This document shows, in pieces, positions 30,192 to 38,145 of a DNA stretch of 38,221 nucleotides. Source of the DNA: Pseudomonas nitroreducens TX1. GTDB taxonomy: Bacteria > Pseudomonadota > Gammaproteobacteria > Pseudomonadales > Pseudomonadaceae. The notes under the pieces were generated by a model. The model was not told where the DNA came from, ran no database searches, and saw only the letters and a list, made by a program, of their open reading frames with translations. Within the stretch, counting starts at the first letter, position 1. The number at the start of each line of letters is the position of its first letter. The stretch is taken from NCBI RefSeq assembly GCF_000313755.1, contig NZ_AMZB01000059.1, positions 1 to 38,221 of the forward strand, written 5' to 3'. A program made the position numbers and the translations under genes.

Positions 30192-31629
30192 TCCGCTGGA
30201 CCCGCTGCCGCGGCTGTTCGGCTGGCCTTGGCATGGACTGATGCGGCAAGAGAATGACAGCGACAAGCCGAAGCTGACCTTCCCGTCGGGTCGTGTGGTG
30301 GATTGCGGCGTGGCCGGCAACTGGACGTTCCTTTGGGATATTGGAATGCCGGCGCCGGTGCTGCCGGTTGGTGTCGAGTTGGAGCCGGACGAGCAGTGGT
30401 GGAGCAAGGCGGTGCTGCGCGCGTTTGACGGGGCCTCCTTTCAGCCCGTTGGTTGGGGTGGAATGCCGGCACCGATCTATCTCGACGGGATGGTGGGACG
30501 CCTGGAGGTGGGCGTGCTTGCGAACGATATCTTTCGCCGCGTCGAGATTAGCGCCAGGGTGACATTGCACACGTCAGCCGGGGTTTCCACATCCGAAGTG
30601 AACACCTCTATCAGCTGGAGCGCCATCGGGATCCCGTCCGACTTTAACACCGGCTTTCAGTGCCAGCTGATCGACCGAAGCGCCGACGGGCGAAAAGCGC
30701 TGGTGCGGCTTTACCGCTCGACCCCTGTGCCGCCTCGGCTGAGGGATGACCAGCTGGGGATTCTGGAGCTTGAGGCCGGCGGCACCTTCTCTGCAATGAC
30801 ACTGGCGGTGCGCGTGATCGCCAATACACCGGCCGCGCGCGGCACCTGGACTGTGCTGGAGGAGCCGGAGCCTGGGGAAAGAATTTCGCTGACCAGTAAT
30901 GTGGGGGCGGGGATCAACGAGGCCGACGCCGGAGACTTCCGTACCCGATATCGGCTGGACCAAACGTGCTGGGCCTGGTACGGCGAGGATGGACAAACCG
31001 TCGTCCCGGTCTCCTACGCCATGACCTACGACGCGCATGTGGTGAGCGTGGTGAACAAGGGGGCTGCGTTTTTCGACTGGCGCGCCGACAAGACAACGAC
31101 CGCGACATTCATGTTGAGCGCGGGCGGCCGAACGACCACGGCGACATCAGTTGTGTCTGGATTCAGTTCGGGGAACTACACCGAGCAGGGCAGCCCTCCG
31201 GAAGCCCTTGCCGTCTCGGACATGAACTATCAGCTGCTCTGGGATGGCGAGACTGTGGACGCCCTGGTCGATCATCACGAGCAAACGTTTGCGGTGATCG
31301 ATGGGCGCGGCCCGTGGGAGGTTGTGCCTGACCTCACGCTGGCACCGATCCTGGTACGCATCGCCTACCTCCACAACAATCAGTCGTCCCAAGTTTGGGA
31401 GTACCCCTCCAACAAGGTGCTGGAGCTTGGCTTGCGGCTCTGGAATGACGCGACCCAGGCTGACCGGATCGACTACTCGCCAGGCTTGACCCCTGTTTCT
31501 GTCAGCGGGGAACGAGTGACCCTGAACACCGGTGATGCGCACAAGATTGGCGTGTGGCGGGCCAGCTTCTGCCCAGTTACCTACCAGGTGGCGCGACACC
31601 TCGACATCTACGACTACAGCTGGATTTGA
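30175..31629 (+). CDS. hypothetical tail-tip protein
   Basis: A 484-residue beta-rich protein, with many Val/Thr strands and Trp residues (WPWHGLMRQENDSDKPKLTFPSGRVVDCGVAGNWTFLWDIG...). There is no signal peptide and no enzymatic motif that I can see. Its place between hub-like and fibre genes suggests a tail-tip or fibre-attachment protein. Starts 17 bases inside the previous gene. Confidence 0.5.
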   Translation: MAFPNSPLDPLPRLFGWPWHGLMRQENDSDKPKLTFPSGRVVDCGVAGNWTFLWDIGMPAPVLPVGVELEPDEQWWSKAVLRAFDGASFQPVGWGGMPAPIYLDGMVGRLEVGVLANDIFRRVEISARVTLHTSAGVSTSEVNTSISWSAIGIPSDFNTGFQCQLIDRSADGRKALVRLYRSTPVPPRLRDDQLGILELEAGGTFSAMTLAVRVIANTPAARGTWTVLEEPEPGERISLTSNVGAGINEADAGDFRTRYRLDQTCWAWYGEDGQTVVPVSYAMTYDAHVVSVVNKGAAFFDWRADKTTTATFMLSAGGRTTTATSVVSGFSSGNYTEQGSPPEALAVSDMNYQLLWDGETVDALVDHHEQTFAVIDGRGPWEVVPDLTLAPILVRIAYLHNNQSSQVWEYPSNKVLELGLRLWNDATQADRIDYSPGLTPVSVSGERVTLNTGDAHKIGVWRASFCPVTYQVARHLDIYDYSWI

Positions 31630-31631
31630 CT

Positions 31632-32354
31632 ATGCCGACTCGCTACGTGAACAACTGGCTGGCGCAGCTTGAAAGCGAGCTCGCCGCCGGTGCATCCGCC
31701 TTGCCGGTCCCGGCCGCCGCCCTGGAGCGCTTGGATCTTACCGGCGGCGGTGAGTATGTTCTGACCATCACCAACTCCCTCGACCCGTCCGAGCAGTCCG
31801 CTTTCGAAGTGGTTCGCCTCTCATCCGCCGGCCTGGCGCGGGGCGAGGAGGAGACCTCTGACCGCGCTTGGCCGGCCGGCTCATACGTCTACTGCTCAAT
31901 CACCGCCGGCGAGCTGGAGAAACTAGCCAACAGCGCTGGAGGTTCCGCGATCGGCGGCTACGTCGGCGCCCGCGCCGCCGGCAGCTACCCGATCTCCCCA
32001 GGGACGCAGTCGCTGTACGTGAACAGTAACTACGACCCAGGTCCCGAACCCATTTCGCTGGAGTTCGAGCCGGTCGATGCGGGAAAGGCTTACGCTCTCG
32101 ACTTCAGCATCTTCTGCGGTGGCGCCCAGGGCCGGACGGTGGAAGTCAATGTGCCCAACAGCGAGCCCTCTGGAACATGGAGTTCGTTTGTTGACGGCTA
32201 CGACAGCAGCATCGTCGGCGGGGCTGTTGAGCAACCAGGCCAGTACAGCCGGATTGTCGGTCTCGCCGGGCTCATTGTCGGGCGTGCGATCGTTTCCCGT
32301 GACGCCGATGGGTTTGGAGTGGTCAGCCTGACTATCTTCAGCCAGCAGGCCTGA
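31632..32354 (+). CDS. hypothetical tail protein
   Basis: A 240-residue protein starting directly after the previous stop. NWLAQLESELAAGASALPVPAAALERLDLTGGGEYVLTITNS is a pattern common in small Pseudomonas phage tail proteins. The rest is beta-strand-rich (EPISLEFEPVDAGKAYALDFSIFCGGAQGRTVEVNVPNSEPSGTW), suggesting a jelly-roll-like domain that might bind host surface sugars. That binding role is speculative. Ends at an intrinsic terminator. Confidence 0.5.
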   Translation: MPTRYVNNWLAQLESELAAGASALPVPAAALERLDLTGGGEYVLTITNSLDPSEQSAFEVVRLSSAGLARGEEETSDRAWPAGSYVYCSITAGELEKLANSAGGSAIGGYVGARAAGSYPISPGTQSLYVNSNYDPGPEPISLEFEPVDAGKAYALDFSIFCGGAQGRTVEVNVPNSEPSGTWSSFVDGYDSSIVGGAVEQPGQYSRIVGLAGLIVGRAIVSRDADGFGVVSLTIFSQQA

Positions 32355-32371
32355 TCCGCCCCGCCAACCCT

Positions 32372-32398
32372 AAGCCCGCCTTGTGCGGGCTTTCTTTA
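32372..32398 (+). terminator. intrinsic terminator
   Basis: AAGCCCGC-CTTGT-GCGGGCTT followed by TCTTTA, between two tail genes. Confidence 0.65.
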
Positions 32399-32414
32399 TG
32401 GAGAGTTGCCTGCC

Positions 32415-32993
32415 ATGCAGCCGGCCTGCCTTCCCATGCGCCTCGTCCGGGGCGCGACCTATCGTGATACGCGTCGGCTCATGCAGCCGCGCCGTGAATA
32501 CCGGCCGGTGACTGCCATCGCTGCCACCGCACCGCTGCGGCTCACCGTTCCCGAACACGGTCTTACCGGCGACTGGCTGGCTTGGATCGAGGGAACCACA
32601 GGCCTGCCCAGCCTGAACCGGGCGCCGGCCCGCCAGAACCCGCACCGCGTCGAAGTGATCGACGCGGACACTCTGGAGATCAACAGCCAGAGCGGGGCCG
32701 GCTTCGCGCCAGTACCTGGCTCCGGTCAACTGATCTACCAGCCGGCGGTCGACCTCACCGGAGCAACGGCGCGCTTGATCATCACGGCGACGGAGGAGGG
32801 TGGCGCCGTCCTGCTGGAGCTGGCCACCGGCGCCGGTATCAGCCACACAGCGCCTGGATCGCTGGCGGTGGAGATCAGCCCCGAGCAGACACAGGCGATC
32901 GCCTGGAAGTCGGGCTGGTATCACCTGGATATCACCTTCCCCGACGGCTCGGTGAGCCGATTCTTCCGGGGGGCGGTCACCGTCGAGCAGTGA
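32415..32993 (+). CDS. hypothetical tail-associated protein
   Basis: A 192-residue protein. The middle region ([86 protein letters not shown]) is a beta-sandwich pattern seen in phage tail accessory proteins. GGAGAG precedes ATG 32415; a TTG three codons upstream is less likely. Probably part of the fibre-attachment structure. Confidence 0.55.
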   Translation: MQPACLPMRLVRGATYRDTRRLMQPRREYRPVTAIAATAPLRLTVPEHGLTGDWLAWIEGTTGLPSLNRAPARQNPHRVEVIDADTLEINSQSGAGFAPVPGSGQLIYQPAVDLTGATARLIITATEEGGAVLLELATGAGISHTAPGSLAVEISPEQTQAIAWKSGWYHLDITFPDGSVSRFFRGAVTVEQ

Positions 32994-33000
32994 GGTCCGC

Positions 33001-33198
33001 ATGAGCGACACCGAACAGATCGAGCCGTGGGCGGTGGCCATCGAGAGCGATGGCATGCCCTTCATGCTTGAGCACATCAATGAATACGCCGTCACCGTCG
33101 ACGCGCCCGCCGAGTTGGCGGTCGTCACCATCGGCGAGCAGGGGCCACCCGGCGCGCCGGGCTCCGGCCTGAGCGAGTGGCAATCCAACGAATGGTAA
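33001..33198 (+). CDS. small protein with collagen-like GPPGAPG motif
   Basis: A 65-residue acidic protein ending GEQGPPGAPGSGLSEWQSNEW. The short collagen-like Gly-X-Y stretch suggests a trimeric connector in the fibre assembly. It lies between two tail-associated genes with only short gaps. Function otherwise unknown. Confidence 0.5.
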   Translation: MSDTEQIEPWAVAIESDGMPFMLEHINEYAVTVDAPAELAVVTIGEQGPPGAPGSGLSEWQSNEW

Positions 33199-33208
33199 GG
33201 AGCGGCCC

Positions 33209-33769
33209 ATGGCCAATGTTCAGTTCCACAAGGTAGCCACGCTGCCTGGCACCCTGCAGCCCAACGCTTTCTATCTGGTCGACAACGGCTCCTATGCCGA
33301 AAGCTACGTGACCAATCAGGCCGGCGTCGCCAAGGCGATTGGCAATTCGTCGATGATCAACGCGCTGATCAATGATGCCTTGTCCAGCCTGCCCAGCAGT
33401 GGTGCGCCGGTTCTGTTCGTGGCCGACATTGCCGCGCGTGATGCGCTGGCCCCCGAGCAGGCGGTGTTCGTCCTGGTGCAGGACGCCACCGGCGATCCGA
33501 CAGTGACCGCCGGCGCTGCGCTCTACGCCTGGAACCCGGCAACCAGCATCTGGCTGAAGGTGGCTGAGTACGAGTCGATGGATGTTCAACTGACGTGGGC
33601 AGCCATCCAGGGCAAGCCAACCAGCACGCCGGCGCAGATCGATAGTGCGGTTAACCAGAGCCACAGTCACCCCAACAAGGCCACGCTTGACCTACTCGGT
33701 GCCGGTGCCGATGGGCTGACCTACAACGGCCAGCCGGTTGGGTCATCCTGGGAAACGCTGAACTGGTGA
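33209..33769 (+). CDS. fibre-associated protein A
   Basis: A 186-residue protein with AAGGAG before the start. Its first 40 residues (FHKVATLPGTLQPNAFYLVDNGSYAESYVTNQAG) align with the start of the next gene, giving a tandem paralogue pair. It ends in a motif common near the C-terminus of fibre segments (LTWAAIQGKPTSTPAQIDSAVNQSHSHPNKATLDLLG). It is probably a fibre or fibre-adaptor component. Confidence 0.55.
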   Translation: MANVQFHKVATLPGTLQPNAFYLVDNGSYAESYVTNQAGVAKAIGNSSMINALINDALSSLPSSGAPVLFVADIAARDALAPEQAVFVLVQDATGDPTVTAGAALYAWNPATSIWLKVAEYESMDVQLTWAAIQGKPTSTPAQIDSAVNQSHSHPNKATLDLLGAGADGLTYNGQPVGSSWETLNW

Positions 33770-33773
33770 CCCC

Positions 33774-34049
33774 ATGTCCAGAGTCCTGCACCACAAGGTG
33801 GTGGCCGCCCTGCCGGCCACGTTGGAGCCGGACAGCATCTACCTGGTGCGAGTCGGCTCAGGTTACGACCAGTTCGTGACCAACCACAGCGGTCAAATCG
33901 TGGCCTACCCAATGAACCGGCCGGCCTCGCTGCCGGTGCTACTAAACACTGGCGCGCTAGTCGGCCTCGCCCTGGTCGGCGGCAATGCGCTCCCGGTCAT
34001 CCTTACCAACGGATCGTCGGTCTTGCTCCCGGTAACGCTCAATGGCTAA
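33774..34049 (+). CDS. fibre-associated protein B, short paralogue
   Basis: A 91-residue protein. The N-terminus (HHKVVAALPATLEPDSIYLVRVGSGYDQFVTNHSG) matches the preceding gene product at most hydrophobic positions and at the YLV and V-T-N motifs. The C-terminus is a short Leu/Val-rich strand region. Its stop overlaps the start of the S74 fibre gene. Probably an adaptor or a shortened duplicate. Confidence 0.55.
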   Translation: MSRVLHHKVVAALPATLEPDSIYLVRVGSGYDQFVTNHSGQIVAYPMNRPASLPVLLNTGALVGLALVGGNALPVILTNGSSVLLPVTLNG

Positions 34050-35118
34050 CTCGAACATCTTGATGCGCCTGCAATACACGGGCTCCGCCGTTACTGCAGC
34101 GGCAGAGTACCAACCCGGTGAGACTGCGGTGTTGCCGGGCAGCTTGAACTTCAACGGCAACGGACGTCGCGTTACTGGTGATATGGCCGCCGGGGCTGGA
34201 AGCTTCGCAAACCGCCTGTTCTTTCAGAGCACGGTCGGTACGCAGACCCGTATCAGCGTTATGCCACCTGCTGGCAACAACTCTTCTGGTGTACAGCTTT
34301 GGAACAACGCCGCTGATTTAGAGAACGCTGCTCGCTTTGACTTCGGTATTGATAACACTCAGGCATTTCTTAGTTCAGCCATTACTGGCACTGGAACTTA
34401 CTTGCCATTGGCTATCTACACCGGCGGTGCTGAACGGATGCGTGTCGCTACTAATGGCGACGTGTGGATTGGAGCGAACACTTCAGACCCAATCAACGCG
34501 GGAACAAAAGGTGTCTCGTGGCAGAGTGGACCTGGGCTGTTGCAGGTGCGTTCTGGCAGCGCGTCAGTGGCAGCCATCAACTTCGGCGCTCCGGCTGGCG
34601 TCGCCAACTTAGCGGGCTTTTTCAGCGCGACCACCGGGGTTGGGTCTATCACCACCAACGGCACCACGACTGCCTACAACACCAGCTCTGACTACCGCCT
34701 GAAGGACGACGTGCAGCCCCTCGACGCGGTAGAGGCGACTGAACGCGTCATGGCCTATCGCCCGGTAACCTGGGTATGGAAGACCGACGGTTCGTACGGC
34801 AAAGGGTTCATCGCACACGAGTGCCAAGCTGTTGATCCCATGACTGCCACCGGCACCAAGGATGCGGTCGAACAGATCGGCGATATCTTACTGGCGGATG
34901 GAACAGTGGCTGCCGTCGAAGTCCGTGAGCCAGAAGACCCGTCGATCTACGGTGAAGGCGCAACTTGGGAACTAACTGGCGAGCGCCCGGTGTACCAAGG
35001 CCGTGATGACTCGAAGATGATTCCCGATATGGTCGCCATGATGCAGCGCATGGAGCTGCGCATCCGTGAGCTGGAAGCCCAGCTTCAGCAAGTCATCGCG
35101 CTGCTGCCGGCAGCCTGA
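34042..35118 (+). CDS. tail fibre with C-terminal S74 self-cleaving chaperone
   Basis: A 358-residue fibre protein. The N-terminal 200 residues are beta-rich (LNFNGNGRRVTGDM..., FDFGIDNTQAFLSS.., RMRVATNGDVWIG). The C-terminal part carries the Peptidase_S74 intramolecular chaperone, with SSDYRLKDDV (about 215-222) providing the Ser-Lys autocleavage pair and GFIAHE the conserved core; it ends in a coiled coil (MMQRMELRIRELEAQLQQVIAL). The domain trimerises and then cuts itself off the mature fibre. Probably the receptor-binding fibre. Confidence 0.85.
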   Translation: MANSNILMRLQYTGSAVTAAAEYQPGETAVLPGSLNFNGNGRRVTGDMAAGAGSFANRLFFQSTVGTQTRISVMPPAGNNSSGVQLWNNAADLENAARFDFGIDNTQAFLSSAITGTGTYLPLAIYTGGAERMRVATNGDVWIGANTSDPINAGTKGVSWQSGPGLLQVRSGSASVAAINFGAPAGVANLAGFFSATTGVGSITTNGTTTAYNTSSDYRLKDDVQPLDAVEATERVMAYRPVTWVWKTDGSYGKGFIAHECQAVDPMTATGTKDAVEQIGDILLADGTVAAVEVREPEDPSIYGEGATWELTGERPVYQGRDDSKMIPDMVAMMQRMELRIRELEAQLQQVIALLPAA

Positions 35119-35137
35119 TGGCCACCCCTCCGCAACC

Positions 35138-35161
35138 AACCCGCCATTTGGCGGTTTTTTT
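35138..35161 (+). terminator. intrinsic terminator
   Basis: CCGCC-ATTT-GGCGG followed by seven T (flanking A residues can extend the stem). It ends the fibre gene transcript and precedes the endolysin-like gene. Confidence 0.75.
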
Positions 35162-35177
35162 ATGCCTGGAGAAAACC

Positions 35178-35693
35178 ATGGACCTTCGTACCGTGCGCCG
35201 CTCGATGATCGACCCGGCGCTGTTGCTGCTGCCTGCCAAGATGGAAAGCCCGCAGGCAGTCGTCATGCTGCTGGCTATCGGGCTGCAGGAATCGCGCTTC
35301 GAGCACCGCCGCCAGATGGGCAATGGCCCGGCGAAGTCGTTCTGGCAGGCAGAGCAGGGCGGAGGCATGGTTACTGGCCTGCTGCGCTACCGCGTCCAGG
35401 ACGTCCGCGACTTGGCAACCGGCCTGTGTGCCGTGCATGGCGTTGCCCCGGCTGCGCCTGACGTGTGGAACGCCATCGAGCACGACGACGTGCTGGCGGC
35501 CGGCCTGGCGCGCCTGCTGCTCTACACCGATCCGGCCCGCCTGCCGGAGCTGGGCAAGGAGTCGGCGGCCTGGGATCTCTACCTGAGGACCTGGCGGCCA
35601 GGCGCATACGATCGCGGCACACCATCCCAGCGCGCCGAGCTGCGGAAGAAGTGGGCGGCGAACTACGCCGCGGCGCTGGAGGCGGTCCGATGA
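35178..35693 (+). CDS. endolysin-like (lysozyme/transglycosylase-type) protein
   Basis: A 171-residue protein of a type common beside Pseudomonas phage spanins. MIDPALLLLPAKMESPQAVVMLLAIGLQESRFEHRRQMGNGPAKSFWQAE contains a QESRF catalytic-Glu-like motif and FWQ, as in lytic transglycosylase or lysozyme folds. No signal peptide is seen, so release would depend on the distant holin at 14051. The position directly before Rz/Rz1 supports an endolysin. Enzymatic class not certain. Confidence 0.65.
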   Translation: MDLRTVRRSMIDPALLLLPAKMESPQAVVMLLAIGLQESRFEHRRQMGNGPAKSFWQAEQGGGMVTGLLRYRVQDVRDLATGLCAVHGVAPAAPDVWNAIEHDDVLAAGLARLLLYTDPARLPELGKESAAWDLYLRTWRPGAYDRGTPSQRAELRKKWAANYAAALEAVR

Positions 35694-36061
35694 GCCTGCG
35701 CTGGAAGGTTACCGCACTGGTGCTGACCGGCCTGCTGCTGGTCGCCGCCGGCGCTGCCCTCGGCGGGTGGCTGGCTGCCAGTCACTACCGCCCGCAGCTC
35801 GACGCGGCGAACAAAGCCAAAGACAAGTGCATGGCCGCTCGCGACAACCTAGAGGAGTTGGCCAAAGAGCAGGGCGCCAAGCTCGGAGAGTTGGCCAACC
35901 AGGCTGAGCAGCGGCAGGCGAAGGCTGCTCAGGCTGTTGCCGATGCCCAGCAGCAGGCCGGCGAGCACTACGCCGCCGCCCAGCGGCTGCAGCAGGAGCG
36001 CGACGAGGGAGACCCAGCCGCGGTGGCCGAGGCACTGATCGACAAGGAGTTGAGGCTATGA
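35690..36061 (+). CDS. i-spanin (Rz-like)
   Basis: A 123-residue inner-membrane spanin. One N-terminal membrane segment (VTALVLTGLLLVAAGAALGGWLAA) is followed by a periplasmic coiled coil rich in Ala/Gln/Glu. It overlaps the endolysin-like gene by ATGA and the Rz1-like gene at its 3' end. Together with Rz1 it fuses inner and outer membranes at the last step of lysis. Confidence 0.8.
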   Translation: MSLRWKVTALVLTGLLLVAAGAALGGWLAASHYRPQLDAANKAKDKCMAARDNLEELAKEQGAKLGELANQAEQRQAKAAQAVADAQQQAGEHYAAAQRLQQERDEGDPAAVAEALIDKELRL

Positions 36062-36315
36062 AGTGGCTTCTGGTGGCGGTGGTTGCGCTGGCGGGATGCG
36101 CTGGCCAGGCCGAGCCTGAGCCGCGCACGGTGCGCGTGGAAGTGCCGGTGGCGGTTCCGTGTCGAGCGCCGGCAGTGGAGGTGCCGACCTGGGCAACGGC
36201 ATCGCTGCAGAAGGGCGACAGTCTGCAGACCAAGGTGAGGGCGCTGCTGGCCGAACTGGAGCAGCGGAAGGGCTACGAGGTGCAATTGGTCGCGGCAGTT
36301 CAGGCCTGCCGGTAG
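36058..36315 (+). CDS. o-spanin lipoprotein (Rz1-like)
   Basis: An 85-residue predicted lipoprotein: signal MKWLLVAVVALAGCAG with lipobox LAGC (Cys14). The mature part is Pro/Val-rich (PRTVRVEVPVAVPCRAPAVEVPTW) with a helical C-terminus. It starts within the last codons of the Rz-like gene. It is longer than lambda Rz1, so overlap with Rz is limited to four bases. Expected partner of the i-spanin. Confidence 0.75.
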   Translation: MKWLLVAVVALAGCAGQAEPEPRTVRVEVPVAVPCRAPAVEVPTWATASLQKGDSLQTKVRALLAELEQRKGYEVQLVAAVQACR

Positions 36316-36350
36316 GGTATGATGCCGGCCTCGATCAACAGGAGGTCGGC

Positions 36351-36611
36351 ATGCTCAAGATCCGCGCCAACGGCGCCGCACGTCTCCAGCTGGAGCGACT
36401 TGTCACCAAAACTGGCCAGTACGGGGTCTGGGAGTTTCACGTCGCAGCCAACTCCGAGATGTTCCCCAAGCTCCAGGCTGGTCGTCATGCGGCACTGCTG
36501 CCGGCAGAGCCGAAGGAAGGGCAGGAGGTGGAACTGTTCGCCATGCTTTCGCCGAACTCTCCTCAGGAAGAGTGGAAGCCGATTGGAAAGGGCGTTGCGC
36601 ACTACCTCTAG
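36351..36611 (+). CDS. small hypothetical protein after the lysis genes
   Basis: An 86-residue protein with CAGGAGG before ATG 36351. Sequence MLKIRANGAARLQLERLVTKTGQYGVWEFHVAANSEMFPKLQAGRHAALLPAEPKEGQEVELFAMLSPN suggests a small beta-barrel. It overlaps the end of the convergent SRAP gene by four bases. It is the last rightward gene of the late region. Function unknown. Confidence 0.55.
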   Translation: MLKIRANGAARLQLERLVTKTGQYGVWEFHVAANSEMFPKLQAGRHAALLPAEPKEGQEVELFAMLSPNSPQEEWKPIGKGVAHYL

Positions 36612-37297
36612 ATCGGTTCGATCAACTGTGCGCCCTGGTTCCGGACGCTCCCGACGTCCGTAGATATGCGGTAGGCCTCGAAGTCCCGCCGCGCCAGGGC
36701 GATTGTGTCGTACGCCAGTTCCAGCGAGGTCTCCGGCGATAGCCAGGTCTTCCACTGCTCGGGCGCCAGTATCACCGGCATCCGGTGGTGGACGGCAGAG
36801 ACCTGGCCCTCGGCCTCTTTGGTCAGCAGCGCACACGAGGTGATCGGCTCGCCTTCCGGCGGCGCCCAGGTCGACCATATGCCCGCGATCGCGAGCACGT
36901 CGCCGTCGATAGCGTGGTGATAGTAGGGCTGGTTCACTGCCCGGCCGGCGCTGTTCTTCACCGGCTCCTTCTCGTTCCATTCGTACCAGCCTGCCGCCGG
37001 CATCAGGCATCGCTTGTGCCGGATGGCATCCCGCCACATTGGCTTCGTCGCCGCTTCTTCGCTTCGTGCGTTGAAGGTCATGGGCGGCAGCTTGTCCTTC
37101 TTCCACCAGAACGGGATCAGCCCCCAGCGGGCCGCGACCACTTCCTGTTCTCCCGCCTCGTTAAGGAGCACCATCGGCACCTGGCTGGTCGGCGCGACGT
37201 TGTACGCGCGATCAATCCAGCGCCCGGAGTTCCCCCGCCCTATATGCCAGTACCGCTCCATCGCGGCTTCCTCTGGCGACACGTACCGTCCGCACAT
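36608..37297 (-). CDS. SRAP-domain protein (YedK/HMCES family)
   Basis: A 229-residue SRAP protein. In this family the catalytic Cys2 (MCGRY) forms a covalent crosslink with abasic sites in single-stranded DNA, shielding them from cleavage. Family motifs seen are NVAPTS (33-38), RWGLIPFW, NARSE (76-80), AAGWYEW with Glu106, and HHRMP (170-174). It is transcribed opposite to the late genes, 10 bases after the hypothetical gene at 37308-37985. A LexA box lies upstream of the pair, so expression is probably damage-induced in the lysogen. Confidence 0.9.
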   Translation of the reverse strand: MCGRYVSPEEAAMERYWHIGRGNSGRWIDRAYNVAPTSQVPMVLLNEAGEQEVVAARWGLIPFWWKKDKLPPMTFNARSEEAATKPMWRDAIRHKRCLMPAAGWYEWNEKEPVKNSAGRAVNQPYYHHAIDGDVLAIAGIWSTWAPPEGEPITSCALLTKEAEGQVSAVHHRMPVILAPEQWKTWLSPETSLELAYDTIALARRDFEAYRISTDVGSVRNQGAQLIEPI

Positions 37298-37307
37298 CCC
37301 CAGACCC

Positions 37308-37985
37308 TCAAACCGTAACCCGAATGAAGCCTAGACCGGCGCACCGGGTACATTCGTCCAAATTGGCGAAGTTTGCCCGGCATTCAGGGCAGACCCGGAA
37401 CGGGCCCACTCGTGCCCGCTCGCTGAGGTGGCGCGCTCTGGCGGTGTCGCCAGACTCGCGCGCCGCCTCGATCGCATCCAGGACCAGGCGGAAGCAGTCG
37501 GGGTCGGTGATGGCCTCAACGTACACGCCGCCCTTCAGGTAGCGACCGACTTCCACCAGTGTGTATCGACGCCCGTTCTCCATCGTCAGCACCAGGCCCT
37601 GCAGCGATCCGGAAAGGAACGTGAAGCCTGTTCCGTTGAAGGCCTGGAGCTGCCCTTGTTCCCCGTGACGGATCAGCAGCGGCCACTTTGTGCCGTCGAA
37701 CAGCAGCGTGCCGCGCGAGGCGGTGCCAACCTTCGCCCAGGTGTCATCGAAGACGTGATATGCGGATGAGCTGTTGAACATCTCGGCCGCCCTCTGCTCG
37801 ATCGCGAAGGAGTAAGCACCCGTGATCAGGTCACAGAGCTCCAGCCATTCGTCTGGCGTGATCAAGCCGCGGTTGAGCATGCCCTGGGCGCCATCGGTCA
37901 GTTCGCGCCGGTGCTCTTCTGGACGGGCCATCAGGTCGCGCCGGCAGTTGAGGCGGACGTGCCACTGAGTGAGTTCAGGATGCAT
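37308..37985 (-). CDS. hypothetical protein with C-terminal zinc ribbon, SRAP partner
   Basis: A 225-residue protein of unknown function, first gene of the leftward pair with the SRAP gene. The middle (LLFDGTKWPLLIRHGEQGQLQAFNGTGFTFLSGSLQGLVLTMENGRRYTLVEVGRYLKG) is beta-rich. The C-terminus has CPECRANFANLDECTRCAGLGF, a four-cysteine zinc ribbon that could contact DNA. It follows the LexA box by about 18 bases. A repair accessory role is inferred from the partner and control only. Confidence 0.6.
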   Translation of the reverse strand: MHPELTQWHVRLNCRRDLMARPEEHRRELTDGAQGMLNRGLITPDEWLELCDLITGAYSFAIEQRAAEMFNSSSAYHVFDDTWAKVGTASRGTLLFDGTKWPLLIRHGEQGQLQAFNGTGFTFLSGSLQGLVLTMENGRRYTLVEVGRYLKGGVYVEAITDPDCFRLVLDAIEAARESGDTARARHLSERARVGPFRVCPECRANFANLDECTRCAGLGFIRVTV

Positions 37986-38002
37986 GGTGGTGCGGAAGAG
38001 TG

Positions 38003-38018
38003 CTGTATGGATATACAG
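38003..38018. promoter_or_regulatory. LexA (SOS) box upstream of the SRAP pair
   Basis: CTGTATGGATATACAG fits CTG-N10-CAG with an AT-rich core, close to the gammaproteobacterial LexA consensus. It lies 18 bases upstream of the start at 37985 on the minus strand, positioned to block the leftward promoter. Confidence 0.7.
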
Positions 38019-38067
38019 CTTACGTGGGGCGGTTGGGTGAGGGAAGGGCGTGGGAGACGGGCGGATA

Positions 38068-38145
38068 GCTGTCTAAAACTAACTGGGCTCCCGGCGCAGT
38101 TCGCGGCCTCTGGGAGCCCTATCTGATGATTTCGTTTTAGACAGC
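38068..38145. repeat. nested inverted repeat at the right edge
   Basis: Outer arms GCTGTCTAAAAC (38068-38079) and GTTTTAGACAGC (38134-38145) match perfectly. Inner arms GGGCTCCC (38085-38092) and GGGAGCCC (38112-38119) match perfectly within them. No gene is seen in 38019-38221, the window's right edge. It may be an attachment region, terminator, small RNA or element end. Confidence 0.6.

Noticed and set aside
38068-38145. Integron attC site
   Set aside because: The outer arms lack GTTRRRY/RYYYAAC cores (the arm is GTTTTAG), and no cassette or integrase is present.
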